This document shows, piece by piece, positions 1-9,000 of a stretch of 64,000 nucleotides of DNA. The notes beneath the pieces are model-generated. The model had not been told where the DNA came from and did not search any database. It saw nothing but the letters and a program-made list of their open reading frames with translations. The position numbers and the translations under genes are program-made. Each line of letters opens with the position of its first letter. Positions within the stretch are counted from its first letter, which is position 1. The stretch is from Bacteroidaceae bacterium HV4-6-C5C (lineage in GTDB: Bacteria; Bacteroidota; Bacteroidia; Bacteroidales; Bacteroidaceae): NCBI GenBank assembly GCA_007896885.1, contig VOIU01000009.1:109572-173571 (forward strand). Direction: 5' to 3'.

Positions 1-1754
1 ACCAATGGATCACGTGAATTACCAAGATTATAGAGATCAGCTACTGCCAATCTAGGCGCTTTCTGAAAATTATTTTCATATTGCTTATTACGCACATTGA
101 AACCCACCAAGGCATCAAGTCCTAAATCCTGAGTCAGCTGCTTGGTATATGTAGCGATCAATTCTGTATTATTTTCTTTCACGGTATAAGCATCTTCATC
201 ATAGCTACCGTAAGGTGTACCACTTGTACCCCACTTTACTTTCGATTTACGACGGTCGTTATACCAATCTGTGCTTGTACGGAAACGGATATTCAAGTCT
301 TTCAGCGGATGAAAATCTACATGTAAATCTCCAATCAATCTATGGCGTTCCTGGCTTTGAGTATTATAATAAGCATTCCAATAAGGATTACTGTAATAGC
401 TGGAATTCCAATTACGCGAATAGTTATCTTTCAAAGATTGGGTATTGACCTGACGGCCAAACCATAAAAACTGTAACATTGTACTGTTGGAACGATAATT
501 AGAACCCGAAGGATTACCTGACCCAGGCAAACTGGGTGCCGTGTATACAATATAGTTAGCAGTACTTCCTACCGAGAGCCAGTCAGTCAGCTTATAATCG
601 GTATTTAAGCTTATATTCGTTTTGTTCGTTTCAGCACCGGGCACAATACTTTGTTGCTTCTCATAGCCATAACCTACACGGAACTGATATTTATCATCTG
701 ATCGGGATATTGATACACCATTATTTGTAGTGATGCCGGTACGAAAGAAATCACGCACATTGTTGGGATGTGATATCCATGGAGTAGCAGTACGATTTCC
801 AGAGGCATCCAACGGGCTATCAAACTGAGGTATTTGCAATCCGATATCCAACCGCGGTCCCCAGCTTTCATCCACTCCATCATTTACACCACCTCCTTTT
901 CCATCTACATATTTAAACTGTCCTCCCGCTCCCTGCCCAAAGAGATTTTGAAATTTCGGCAGAGTGGCAGCTTGTGACAGCTGAGTAGTGGAATGTAAGG
1001 TAATGCCCAATCCTTTCTGTCCTTGTCCGTTTTTCGTTGTAATGACAATAGCCCCATGAGCAGCACGAGCACCATAAAGTGCCGAAGCATTAGGCCCTTT
1101 CAATACGGTAAGCGACTTGATGTCTTCCGGATTCAAATCGGCAATAGCATTCTTAAAGTCACGACCAATGGATTGCCCGTTGAGTTGTGAGTTGTCCACA
1201 GGAATACCATCCACTATAAACAAGGGCTGATTTTCTCCAGCTATAGAAGTCTCACCACGAATCACAATTCTACTCGACCCGACATCACCTTGAGTATTGG
1301 TTATACGTACTCCGGAAACTTTACCACTCAAAGAATTCAAGATATTGTTATCCTTGCCTTGAGTCAGGGCGTCCGATTTAATTTCTTGGGCTGAATATCC
1401 CAAAGCTTTTTTCTCCCTCGAAATACCGAGCGCAGTAACCACTACTTCATCCAATTGACGATCATCAGACAATAGACGAATTTTGAGATCCGGTTTTGCT
1501 GTAACCTCCTGGGTTGCCAATCCGATATAAGACACCACCAATTTTGAAGAAGCAGGAACATTTTGTAAAACGAATAAACCATCAACATTGGTCACAGTTC
1601 CTTTTGTTGTTCCTTTTATGACAACACTGGCGCCGATCACGGGTTCTCCATCGTCATCCGTAATTACCGTGCCACGTATGGTAGTAACCTGAGCTATACT
1701 TTCTACAATACTTAAGAAAATATATAAAACTAATACACCTAACTTTTTACTCAT
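1..1754 (-). CDS. SusC/RagA-family TonB-linked outer-membrane receptor, 3' part beyond left edge
   Basis: About 584 N-terminal residues are in the window; the frame is open to base 1, so the C-terminal barrel is missing. The ATG at 1752-1754 begins a signal peptide (MSKKLGVLVLYIFLSIVESIAQ). A carboxypeptidase-regulatory-like domain follows (GTVITDDDGEPVIGASVVIKG), then a TonB-box-like stretch (DEVVVTALGI) and a plug domain with VDGIPVDNSQLNG and the SusC-typical LTVLKGPNASALYGARAAHG. Family knowledge: such proteins form a TonB-driven outer-membrane channel, usually with a SusD lipoprotein, for glycans or peptides. The SusD partner would lie left of the window, so the substrate is unknown. The gene has its own promoter, nearly identical to that of the TlpA-like gene at 17349-18341. 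Confidence 0.93.
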   Translation of the reverse strand, partial: MSKKLGVLVLYIFLSIVESIAQVTTIRGTVITDDDGEPVIGASVVIKGTTKGTVTNVDGLFVLQNVPASSKLVVSYIGLATQEVTAKPDLKIRLLSDDRQLDEVVVTALGISREKKALGYSAQEIKSDALTQGKDNNILNSLSGKVSGVRITNTQGDVGSSRIVIRGETSIAGENQPLFIVDGIPVDNSQLNGQSIGRDFKNAIADLNPEDIKSLTVLKGPNASALYGARAAHGAIVITTKNGQGQKGLGITLHSTTQLSQAATLPKFQNLFGQGAGGQFKYVDGKGGGVNDGVDESWGPRLDIGLQIPQFDSPLDASGNRTATPWISHPNNVRDFFRTGITTNNGVSISRSDDKYQFRVGYGYEKQQSIVPGAETNKTNISLNTDYKLTDWLSVGSTANYIVYTAPSLPGSGNPSGSNYRSNSTMLQFLWFGRQVNTQSLKDNYSRNWNSSYYSNPYWNAYYNTQSQERHRLIGDLHVDFHPLKDLNIRFRTSTDWYNDRRKSKVKWGTSGTPYGSYDEDAYTVKENNTELIATYTKQLTQDLGLDALVGFNVRNKQYENNFQKAPRLAVADLYNLGNSRDPL

Positions 1755-2214
1755 ACAACGTTTCTTTTCAATTTATAACTCACTATATTAACTCTATTGA
1801 ACTGAACTTAATTCTTTATTATTTCTTTTTACGTGAGTGCAAAGGAAAGAAACTATCTACATTCGATTCATACCATAAATATGGTATTTATATACCACAT
1901 TTAAAGTATATTTAATAAATTTCGCCTTCGCTACTTGCTCGGATTCATCCCTTAATATATAATCAGACCGGATTGTACTCCGACTTTAATATGATTGGGA
2001 TTACTTTGCTTGACATAAGATTACTTTTCATATAACATTATTATTCAGACTTCTTGCAAGCTTGCTTTATTGTAAGTAGCATGTTCATGAAAATTTATTT
2101 ATAATTCATTTTCGTATATAGTTTTTTTCCTAAACTTGCATAAGGATTTTACTAATTGGGATACTGCAAGGTGAAAATTATAATATTTGAAGAATGGCTT
2201 CACCTATAATAAAT
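1755..2214. other. Intergenic gap without recognisable gene
   Basis: The 5' region of the SusC-type gene (about 80 bases of leader plus promoter) occupies the left part. From about 1920 to 2210 I see only AT-rich DNA with no convincing open frame, RNA gene or repeat. The terminator of the operon to the right begins at 2215. Confidence 0.6.
1839..1897 (-). promoter_or_regulatory. Promoter and twin half-site operator of the SusC-type gene
   Basis: On the minus strand the -7 box is TTCCTTTGC (1839-1847; consensus TAnnTTTGC). Two TGGTAT half-sites (plus-strand ATACCA at 1870-1875 and 1892-1897) lie exactly 22 bp apart. The inner one sits where a -33 element would be, and no TTTG is present there. 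The block also contains the inverted repeat ACCATA-AA-TATGGT (1872-1885). The same arrangement with the same spacing occurs at 18447-18505, so this is very probably a real activator-dependent promoter. Confidence 0.72.
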
Positions 2215-2253
2215 GCGCCTGTTCGAACGGGTATTCCCCACTCCAACAGGCGC
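2215..2253 (-). terminator. Stem-loop after the envelope operon
   Basis: GCGCCTGTT (2215-2223) pairs perfectly with AACAGGCGC (2245-2253) across a 21-base loop. On the minus strand it follows the last gene of the operon (stop at 2334) and is followed by an AT-rich tail rather than a clean T run, so termination is likely but not certain. Confidence 0.5.
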
Positions 2254-2333
2254 TCTCAGGTCTACGAATAATCTGTATTTAAGCGAAAGAGAAAGCCGGC
2301 AGTCTTAATTGCACTGCCAAGCTTATCTTTAAC

Positions 2334-2519
2334 TTAATCCTTCAGATATTCAGCTTCATTTTTAGCCAAGTCTACTATATTCTTAAAATCCCTCTTTGAT
2401 TTCTTGAGAAATTTGTTGCCTTTATCACAGATACAGTCAAACTGTCCATCATTCTGCATCTTACGGATTAAATACCCGGCTAAAGAGCCAAGCAGTAAAC
2501 CTAATATAACTTTTTTCAT
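2334..2519 (-). CDS. Small YtxH-like membrane protein
   Basis: A 61-residue protein with one N-terminal hydrophobic segment (VILGLLLGSLAGYLI), then a basic, charged and probably helical tail. This pattern (glycine-rich membrane anchor plus helix) is that of YtxH-type stress proteins; the match is by pattern only. I start it at the ATG 2517-2519 (MKKVILG); a GTG four codons upstream is also possible. It is the last gene of the operon that begins with the GlsB-like gene at 5776 and is separated from the esterase gene by only about 15 bases. Two cysteines (DCIC) in the tail are unexplained. Confidence 0.65.
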   Translation of the reverse strand: MKKVILGLLLGSLAGYLIRKMQNDGQFDCICDKGNKFLKKSKRDFKNIVDLAKNEAEYLKD

Positions 2520-2535
2520 AATTATTTTCACTAAT

Positions 2536-3516
2536 TTATTTGAGATAATATTTTAATATTGCCGCTGAATAAGTGAACATCGAACGTGTTTGAGGTAAAG
2601 CCGCTAATCCATTTAACAACCCAAAGTCATGAATTACACCGTTATAACGAATAGTAGTCACATCAACTTCTGCCTCATCCAACTTGCGCCCAAAAGCTTC
2701 CCCCTCATCTCTAAGAATATCATTTTCAGCAACTTGTATAACAGTTGGAGGCAAGCCTCTTAATTCATCAACAGAAGCTAAAAGCGGTGAAAAATAAATT
2801 TCTTTACGCTGTTTCAAATCAGTAGTATACTGATCAAACATCCATTTCATCATTGCCGCGGTCAGAAACCTTTGTTCACTGTATAGCATATATGACTCTG
2901 TATAAAAATAAGTATTTGTCACCGGCCATAATAAAATTTGAACTTTAATAGCTGGCTCTTTATTCTTCTTCGCCAGTAAGCTGGCAGCAATAGCCATATT
3001 ACCTCCGGCACTATTACCAACCAAAGCCAAACGTTCACCATCTATATTTATTTCGTCTCCATGTTTTGCAATCCACTTCATGGAAGCATAAACTTCATTG
3101 ACAGCCTGTGGATACTTAGCTTCAGGGGAAAGATTATAATTCACAAAAACAGCGGCATAACCCGACTCTACAACTAAATCGCGTACCATCCGTCTATGTG
3201 TGTTATAGTCGCCAAGTACCCATCCTCCACCATGTATGAAAATAAAAGCCGGCAGTTTTTTTGCTATCCCTATAGGGCGGACTATTGTTAACCTGACAGG
3301 GTAATCCTTATCTAAAATTGTTTTTTCAGATTCTTCTATCCCTGATAAGTTGACTTTTACCCCTTCCTGAACAGCTACCAGAACATTACGGGCATCCTGC
3401 TTCGACAATGTTTCAACAGGCTTACCGGCATTCAATATTTTCAGATATTTTTTCACTTCAACGCTCAAATGGTTATCTTTCTGATAATCTGGTGCTTTAT
3501 CTATTTGCTTTTCCAT
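2536..3516 (-). CDS. Alpha/beta hydrolase, HSL (family IV) esterase
   Basis: A 326-residue hydrolase. The oxyanion-hole motif HGGG is at residues 95-98 and the nucleophile elbow GNSAGG puts the catalytic serine at about 169. The acid is in AENDILRDEGE and the histidine in VIHDFGLL near the C-terminus. These are the hallmarks of the hormone-sensitive-lipase family, which hydrolyses short acyl or aryl esters; the true substrate is unknown. There is no obvious signal peptide, so it is probably cytoplasmic. It sits 14 bases after the lipoprotein gene at 3531-3938 in the same operon. Confidence 0.88.
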   Translation of the reverse strand: MEKQIDKAPDYQKDNHLSVEVKKYLKILNAGKPVETLSKQDARNVLVAVQEGVKVNLSGIEESEKTILDKDYPVRLTIVRPIGIAKKLPAFIFIHGGGWVLGDYNTHRRMVRDLVVESGYAAVFVNYNLSPEAKYPQAVNEVYASMKWIAKHGDEINIDGERLALVGNSAGGNMAIAASLLAKKNKEPAIKVQILLWPVTNTYFYTESYMLYSEQRFLTAAMMKWMFDQYTTDLKQRKEIYFSPLLASVDELRGLPPTVIQVAENDILRDEGEAFGRKLDEAEVDVTTIRYNGVIHDFGLLNGLAALPQTRSMFTYSAAILKYYLK

Positions 3517-3530
3517 ATATTCCTTCTTAT

Positions 3531-3938
3531 TCAGATTGGAATCGTAAGATCAATCTTTTTTTCATCATTTCTTTTTACTGTTACGCTCGTACTGCCCGGA
3601 GCGATAAATTCAGCACCTCCGACTTTATAAAAGACGGCAAAAGATAATTCTGTTTTAGACTCAAAAATATTCAATTCTGTGAAATTCAAGCTAAAAGTAG
3701 CAATACCATTCGCATTGGTCACAGCTTGTTTGTCAGCATCGGAACTTTTTGTAGATCCACTTACTACCTTATCCTTATATAGGTATACAGTCGTATTTGG
3801 TTGAACAGTACCTATTATATTCTTTACTGTGACTTGCACGTTAGCGCCTAATGCCGGAGCATCGTCATCATCATTTCCACAGGATGTGAAACCAATGCTA
3901 ATCAATAGCATTATATTGTAAAATAATAATTTATTCAT
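3531..3938 (-). CDS. Small surface-type lipoprotein, Ig-like fold likely
   Basis: A 135-residue protein with a lipoprotein signal peptide ending in SIGFTSC. The lipid cysteine is followed by GNDDDD, an acidic run like the Bacteroidetes lipoprotein export signal that sends lipoproteins to the cell surface. The rest is rich in beta-forming residues (NVQVTVKN, TTVYLYKD, GIATFSLNF, STSVTVKR), suggesting one beta-sandwich domain of the carboxypeptidase-regulatory or Ig type. Function unknown. It lies between a small helical lipoprotein gene and the esterase in one operon. Confidence 0.8.
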   Translation of the reverse strand: MNKLLFYNIMLLISIGFTSCGNDDDDAPALGANVQVTVKNIIGTVQPNTTVYLYKDKVVSGSTKSSDADKQAVTNANGIATFSLNFTELNIFESKTELSFAVFYKVGGAEFIAPGSTSVTVKRNDEKKIDLTIPI

Positions 3939-4006
3939 ATCATTTTTGTTTATAAGCCAACCGATTTATTTATATCGTCGGCTGGCTTTATTATTTGTTA
4001 TGGATA

Positions 4007-4288
4007 TTAATCCAACTTTTTCTTAATGTCTTTTTTTATCTTCTTGACATCCTTTTTGATATCAACTTTGATGGTATCTGCTTTTCTTTCAACAGTTTTT
4101 TTAGTTTTATTCCATGAATCTTTCACATCTTCCACTTTATTTTTTGTTGAATCAGCTGCATTATCAATAGACTTGTTTACGGAGTCTTTAACATTCCTAT
4201 AGTCTTTGTCAGCACCAGCCTTTGTGTTACACGAAGATAACAGCAAAATATAGCTGGAAACAAAAAGCATATTTAAAATCTTTTTCAT
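4007..4288 (-). CDS. Small charged helical lipoprotein
   Basis: A 93-residue lipoprotein: MKKILNMLFVSSYILLLSSC, then an almost entirely helical, lysine- and aspartate-rich tail with heptad-like repeats (DVKKIKKDIKKKLD). I choose the ATG at 4286-4288; the longer frame would run into the upstream ompA-like gene and lacks the signal at its start. Such proteins resemble coiled-coil or YtxH/LEA-like envelope stress proteins, but no family is certain. It follows the OmpA-family gene by 16 bases and is probably cotranscribed. Confidence 0.72.
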   Translation of the reverse strand: MKKILNMLFVSSYILLLSSCNTKAGADKDYRNVKDSVNKSIDNAADSTKNKVEDVKDSWNKTKKTVERKADTIKVDIKKDVKKIKKDIKKKLD

Positions 4289-4304
4289 ATTTACCTTTTT
4301 AATT

Positions 4305-5471
4305 TTATTCAACATATAAAATAACGGCACGATTCCATTCTTTTACATTGAAAGGAGGATTAGTTTGCCCTTTCCATTCAACGGCAACACGGTCCCGGCT
4401 TATTCCATACTTACCAGTCATAACATCGGCAACATTCTGTGCCCGTTGTCTCGATAGTCTTTCATTTATAGCTACTGTTCCGGTTTCTCTATCTGCATAA
4501 CCAATAATCTTAACTTTCTTATCGGAATTTTCTTTCAGATACTTAGCCATGTTATACACATTAACCTCTTGATTTGATTCCACCTTTGCTTTATTAATAC
4601 TGAAAAGGATAACGTTATTGGCTGGAACTTCGCTAATCGGAACTTCTCGAACAACTTCTTTTACAATTACAGTAGGCTCTGCCTTTTCGACCGGACGTTC
4701 CGAAAGTCTTGTAATATCTGCACGCTGCATGTTAATTGTATTGTTCAAGTCGTCGACCTCCGATTGGTCCCTTAGTACAGCTTCGGTAAATACAGCCTTT
4801 CCAATTGTGAAAATGAGACTGGCAGAAGCAGTTCCAAGAAGGTCATAGCTATGTTTTCCACCTGTACGTTGATCAAAATTGTCTTTAAGTAATTTTCCTG
4901 AAAGTTCAAGGTCAAGAGCAACTCGTGGTGAAAACCTGAAACGGTTAATAAGACCGGTATCAAATGTAACGCTATTCACGTGATTACTATTACTTGCATA
5001 TACTGGCAAGTTTTTATAGTCCCATCCATATGCCCATCCTAAACCAAGATATGGAATGAAAGAGTAAACGCGGTCTGCATTATAATGCAATAGGTAATCA
5101 GTCACATTCCACATATAATTCAACTCAGCAGTCACATACCTGTTACGAGTCATTAATGATGCATCATTATTAAAAGTATGTATATTCGTACCTCCAGAGA
5201 GCTTGATACGAGCACCAGAATAAGGATTGAACCATTTTCCAAATTGGAAATTAGGCGTTACCGTCATTCTCCGCCAAAAAGTGGCATCTACATCTTTGTC
5301 GCCAAAATAAATATTTGAACCGGCACCAGCTCCGATAAACCAATTGTCCCAAAATCTATTAGTAACAAAAGTCGTTCTGCTACCTGCTTTGACACTATGT
5401 CCTTCCGGCTGTTGAGCAGATATGGTAATTGATGCTAGAATTACAATAAATAAAAGTATAATTTTTTTCAT
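4305..5471 (-). CDS. OmpA-family outer-membrane protein
   Basis: A 388-residue protein with signal peptide (MKKIILLFIVILASITISAQ), an N-terminal beta-barrel of about 210 residues, a short coiled-coil linker (NTINMQRADITRLSERPVEK) and a C-terminal OmpA peptidoglycan-binding domain (about 285-388). In that domain VILFSINKAKVESNQEVNVYN, the conserved IIGYADRETGT and the NERLSRQRAQNVADVM helix are clear. It should anchor the outer membrane to the cell wall. It is the second gene of an operon with the GlsB-like gene upstream (38 bases) and two lipoproteins downstream. Confidence 0.92.
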   Translation of the reverse strand: MKKIILLFIVILASITISAQQPEGHSVKAGSRTTFVTNRFWDNWFIGAGAGSNIYFGDKDVDATFWRRMTVTPNFQFGKWFNPYSGARIKLSGGTNIHTFNNDASLMTRNRYVTAELNYMWNVTDYLLHYNADRVYSFIPYLGLGWAYGWDYKNLPVYASNSNHVNSVTFDTGLINRFRFSPRVALDLELSGKLLKDNFDQRTGGKHSYDLLGTASASLIFTIGKAVFTEAVLRDQSEVDDLNNTINMQRADITRLSERPVEKAEPTVIVKEVVREVPISEVPANNVILFSINKAKVESNQEVNVYNMAKYLKENSDKKVKIIGYADRETGTVAINERLSRQRAQNVADVMTGKYGISRDRVAVEWKGQTNPPFNVKEWNRAVILYVE

Positions 5472-5509
5472 ATTTCTTATTATTAAATTAAAAGATCTTA
5501 TCCGTTAAG

Positions 5510-5776
5510 TTAAACTCCGGATTTTTTGTTGTAAACGCCAAATAAAGAGAGTATCCATAAGAATAGAACAGCTCCGACAATAGACACGATCAGCATTCCT
5601 ATTATTCCACCGAAATTCACCCCTAATACATTTGAAAGAAATCCGCCTAAAACTGCTCCGATTAAACCGACTATAAGGTTTACAACTAAGCCAAACCCAT
5701 GTCCTTTTGTTATTTGACCAGCTACAAAGCCCGCCAGAATACCAATTATTATTGAACCAATAATACCTAATTCCAT
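5510..5776 (-). CDS. GlsB/YeaQ/YmgE-family stress membrane protein
   Basis: An 88-residue, very hydrophobic, glycine-rich protein with three membrane segments and the family pattern GFVAGQITKGHGFGLVVNLIVG and GAVLGGFLSNVLG. Members are general-stress inner-membrane proteins (transglycosylase-associated protein family) of unclear biochemical role. It is the first gene of the operon running down to 2334. An overlapping 99-residue frame on the same strand is rejected: its residue composition is not that of a membrane or globular protein. Confidence 0.9.
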   Translation of the reverse strand: MELGIIGSIIIGILAGFVAGQITKGHGFGLVVNLIVGLIGAVLGGFLSNVLGVNFGGIIGMLIVSIVGAVLFLWILSLFGVYNKKSGV

Positions 5777-6050
5777 TTTCTTTATTTTTAATTATTTTTT
5801 CCAACCTGTTAGTCTACAAAGTACCGGAAGTTGGTTATCCGATCAATGTTTTTTACACATAATCCTTAGATTATGCTCTAAGTTGTATATGACAAATAGC
5901 TGCCTTTCATTAAGTTAAAACAGCGTAAAAATAAAAACGGCTTGATAATATGTAAATTATATAATTAATAACTAGAAATGTATAACAAAGCACCTAGTAT
6001 ATTTTTTTCGTTATAAATAAGTAATGGAAGCCATTATATTGATCAGATGC

Positions 6051-9000
6051 CTAATTTATCCAAATCTCTACAGTATGCTCAATTTTATCATCTACAAGGG
6101 GCAAGACCTTTTTATTATGCAATATCTTTCCATCAAGAACGATACGCTCAGATGCTGAATCTGATATTCGACAAAAAGTAATATGATATATAGTTTCTTT
6201 GTAACGATAGTGCACCTTATAACTATTCCATTTTTTCGGCAAATGAGGTGAAAAATGTAACGTATCCCTTATTAAGTTTATTCCTAAAAGAGTTTCTACC
6301 AAAAGGCGATACATCCAAGCTGCAGAACCTGTGTACCATGTCCAACCTCCACGACCTAGATGTCCTTCGGCGGCATATACGTCAGCAGCTACCACATAAG
6401 GCTCCACCTTATAAACTGATATTTGCTCAGTAGTACTTCCATGTTGTATAGGGTTTAAAAGATCAAATAATTCCCACGCTTTTTCAGTTTCTCCCATAAG
6501 AGCAAAAGCGAACACAATCCAAATAGCCCCATGTGTATATTGTCCTCCATTTTCACGAACACCCGGTATATAGCCTTTAATGTAGCCTGGATTGAGATTC
6601 GATTTATCGAATGCCGGAGTAAATAACTGAATTAATTTATCTTTGCGGTTTACCAATAGCTTATCTACTTGAGCCATTCCTGAAGCAGACCGTTCAGGAT
6701 CTCCCGCACCGCTGATAACCGACCAGCTTTGAGGTAATGAGTCGATACGGCATTCTTCGTTTATTTTCGACCCGATTGGTACTCCATTGTCAAAATAAGC
6801 ACGCCGATACCACTCTCCATCCCAAGCATTCTTCCGAAGATTAATCCGAAGTATTTTTGCTTGCTCAATGCAATAATAGGCAAAAGAAGTATCATTACGA
6901 GACAAAGCTAACTTAGAAAATTTTAAAAGAACATCATATAAAAAGAATCCCAGCCAAACACTTTCGCCCCGACCATCTTTTCCAATGAGATTCATGCCAT
7001 CATTCCAATCGCCACACCCCATCAACGGCAATCCGTTTTTCCCAAATTTTAATCCATACTTTATACTTCTTACACAATGTTCATAAATCGTAGCCCGCTC
7101 TTCGGAACGTCCGGGTAAATCGTAATATGATTCTTCATTAGATCCTAATGGACGTCCTTCAATAAATGACACGCTCTCATCAAGAAGAGCTGCATCACCA
7201 ACGCTCGTGACATAATGGCTCACAACATATGGCAACCACAAATAGTCATCTGAAAAATGTGTTCTTACCCCTTTTCCCAAAGGAGGGTGCCACCAATGCT
7301 GCACGTCTCCTTCTCTAAACTGACGACCGGCAGCTTTAAGTATTTGTTGGCGCGCCATAACAGGTTGGGCATGTACCAGTGCCATTACATCTTGTAGTTG
7401 ATCACGGAATCCATAAGCCCCTCCCGACTGATAATATCCCGAACGTGCCCATATTCGACTACTTATCGTTTGGTATAACAACCACCCGTTAGCCATTACA
7501 TTTACCGATGGGTCGGGAGTATCAACATTAATTGTACCCAATGTTTTATTCCAATAAGCCCATACCCCATTAAGTGCTTCTTTAACTGCACCAACTTGCC
7601 TGAAACGTGAGACTAAATCTCTCATTTCATTTTTATTTTGAGCAAAGCCAAGCCTGAAACGAGTTTCACGTTCTTGTCCATCGGCTAACTCAAATACAAC
7701 TTGAATAGCGGCACAAGGGTCTAAGCCTGCACCAACTTTACCAGACAAACGGGTCCGTTTCATTGCAGCCGGTTGTGATAAGCTACCGTTGCGTCCAATA
7801 AATTCAGTTCTGTCTCCGGTTAGAGTACGGGATTCACCCACGTCAACAAAGGCAATTTTCCCAGCAAAACCTATATTATAAAAGTTTCTGGCAAAAAACA
7901 CTCCGGTTTTTACGTCTATCTCAGTCTGGACATGAAGCAAGCTTTTTTGTCGCAAATCAGCCAATACCCATTCATAGTATCCCGTAACTGAAATTCTACG
8001 ATCTCTGCCAGACACATTACGCAATTTCAATACATTAAATTTAATGGGAGCATCTATTGCAACATATACAGTAAACTCTGATTCTATGCCATTCTCGCTA
8101 TGTTCGAATATAGTATATCCAAATCCATGCCTAATTATATAAGGTGCAAGCCCTCTAACCGGTAGTGGTGTGGGTGACCAATATTGTCCAGACTGTTCAT
8201 CTCTGATATAAAAGGTTTCTCCCGAAGTGTCTTTCACCGGATCGTTATTCCAAGGAGTAAGTCGAAATTCATGGGAATTTTCTGCCCAAGTGTATGCACT
8301 TCCACTTTCGGAAATAACTGTACCAAACTGTTCATTGGTCAACACATTGCACCAAGGTGCAGGAGTGGTTTGTCCGGGTTGAAGAGTAATAATATATTCA
8401 TGCCCGTCAGGAGTAAATCCACCCAAGCCATTTTCGAATATTAACTTGCGTGTTGGCAGTTTTACTACAGTTGGTATGGATGAAACTTCGGGCTGCAAAG
8501 CAGGAAATTGCAATGCATCATTTATCGTTAAGGATTCTAATTGCATGGCAAGTGTCCCCTGTTCATCGGTAAGAACAATACGTGCAGCAGACAATAATAA
8601 CAACATATCGTCATATGGAAGATGTTCAATGCGACGGATAAAAATACCTCCAGCTTTTTCTAGTAAAGGAGCTTCAATCCCCAGTGATATGAGATTTATA
8701 ATCTCATTATGTACTGATTGCCAATACACAGAAATATCCTCGTTCAATATGACTAACTCCACAAGCAGGCCTTTCATACGCCAATAAGCATGTGCCAATA
8801 TAGTTTGTCTTACCAATTCTATACCAGCAATATCACTGATACGAACCAGAACAAGAGGAATATCTCCCGAAATGCCATAACCCCAAAGACCGTCTTGCCC
8901 TTTTCTGTTACGCTTTAGATTAGACTGTGAAGCTCTCTTCAAGGAGTTTGCATAAACCAAAGATCCGGCAAGTTTACTATATCGTTGAGCTTCCACTTCA

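Noticed and set aside
5505..5804. 99-residue frame overlapping the GlsB-like gene
   Set aside because: Same strand, other frame; composition rich in Arg, Trp, Ser and Asn and without family pattern, while the 88-residue frame is a clear GlsB/YeaQ member.
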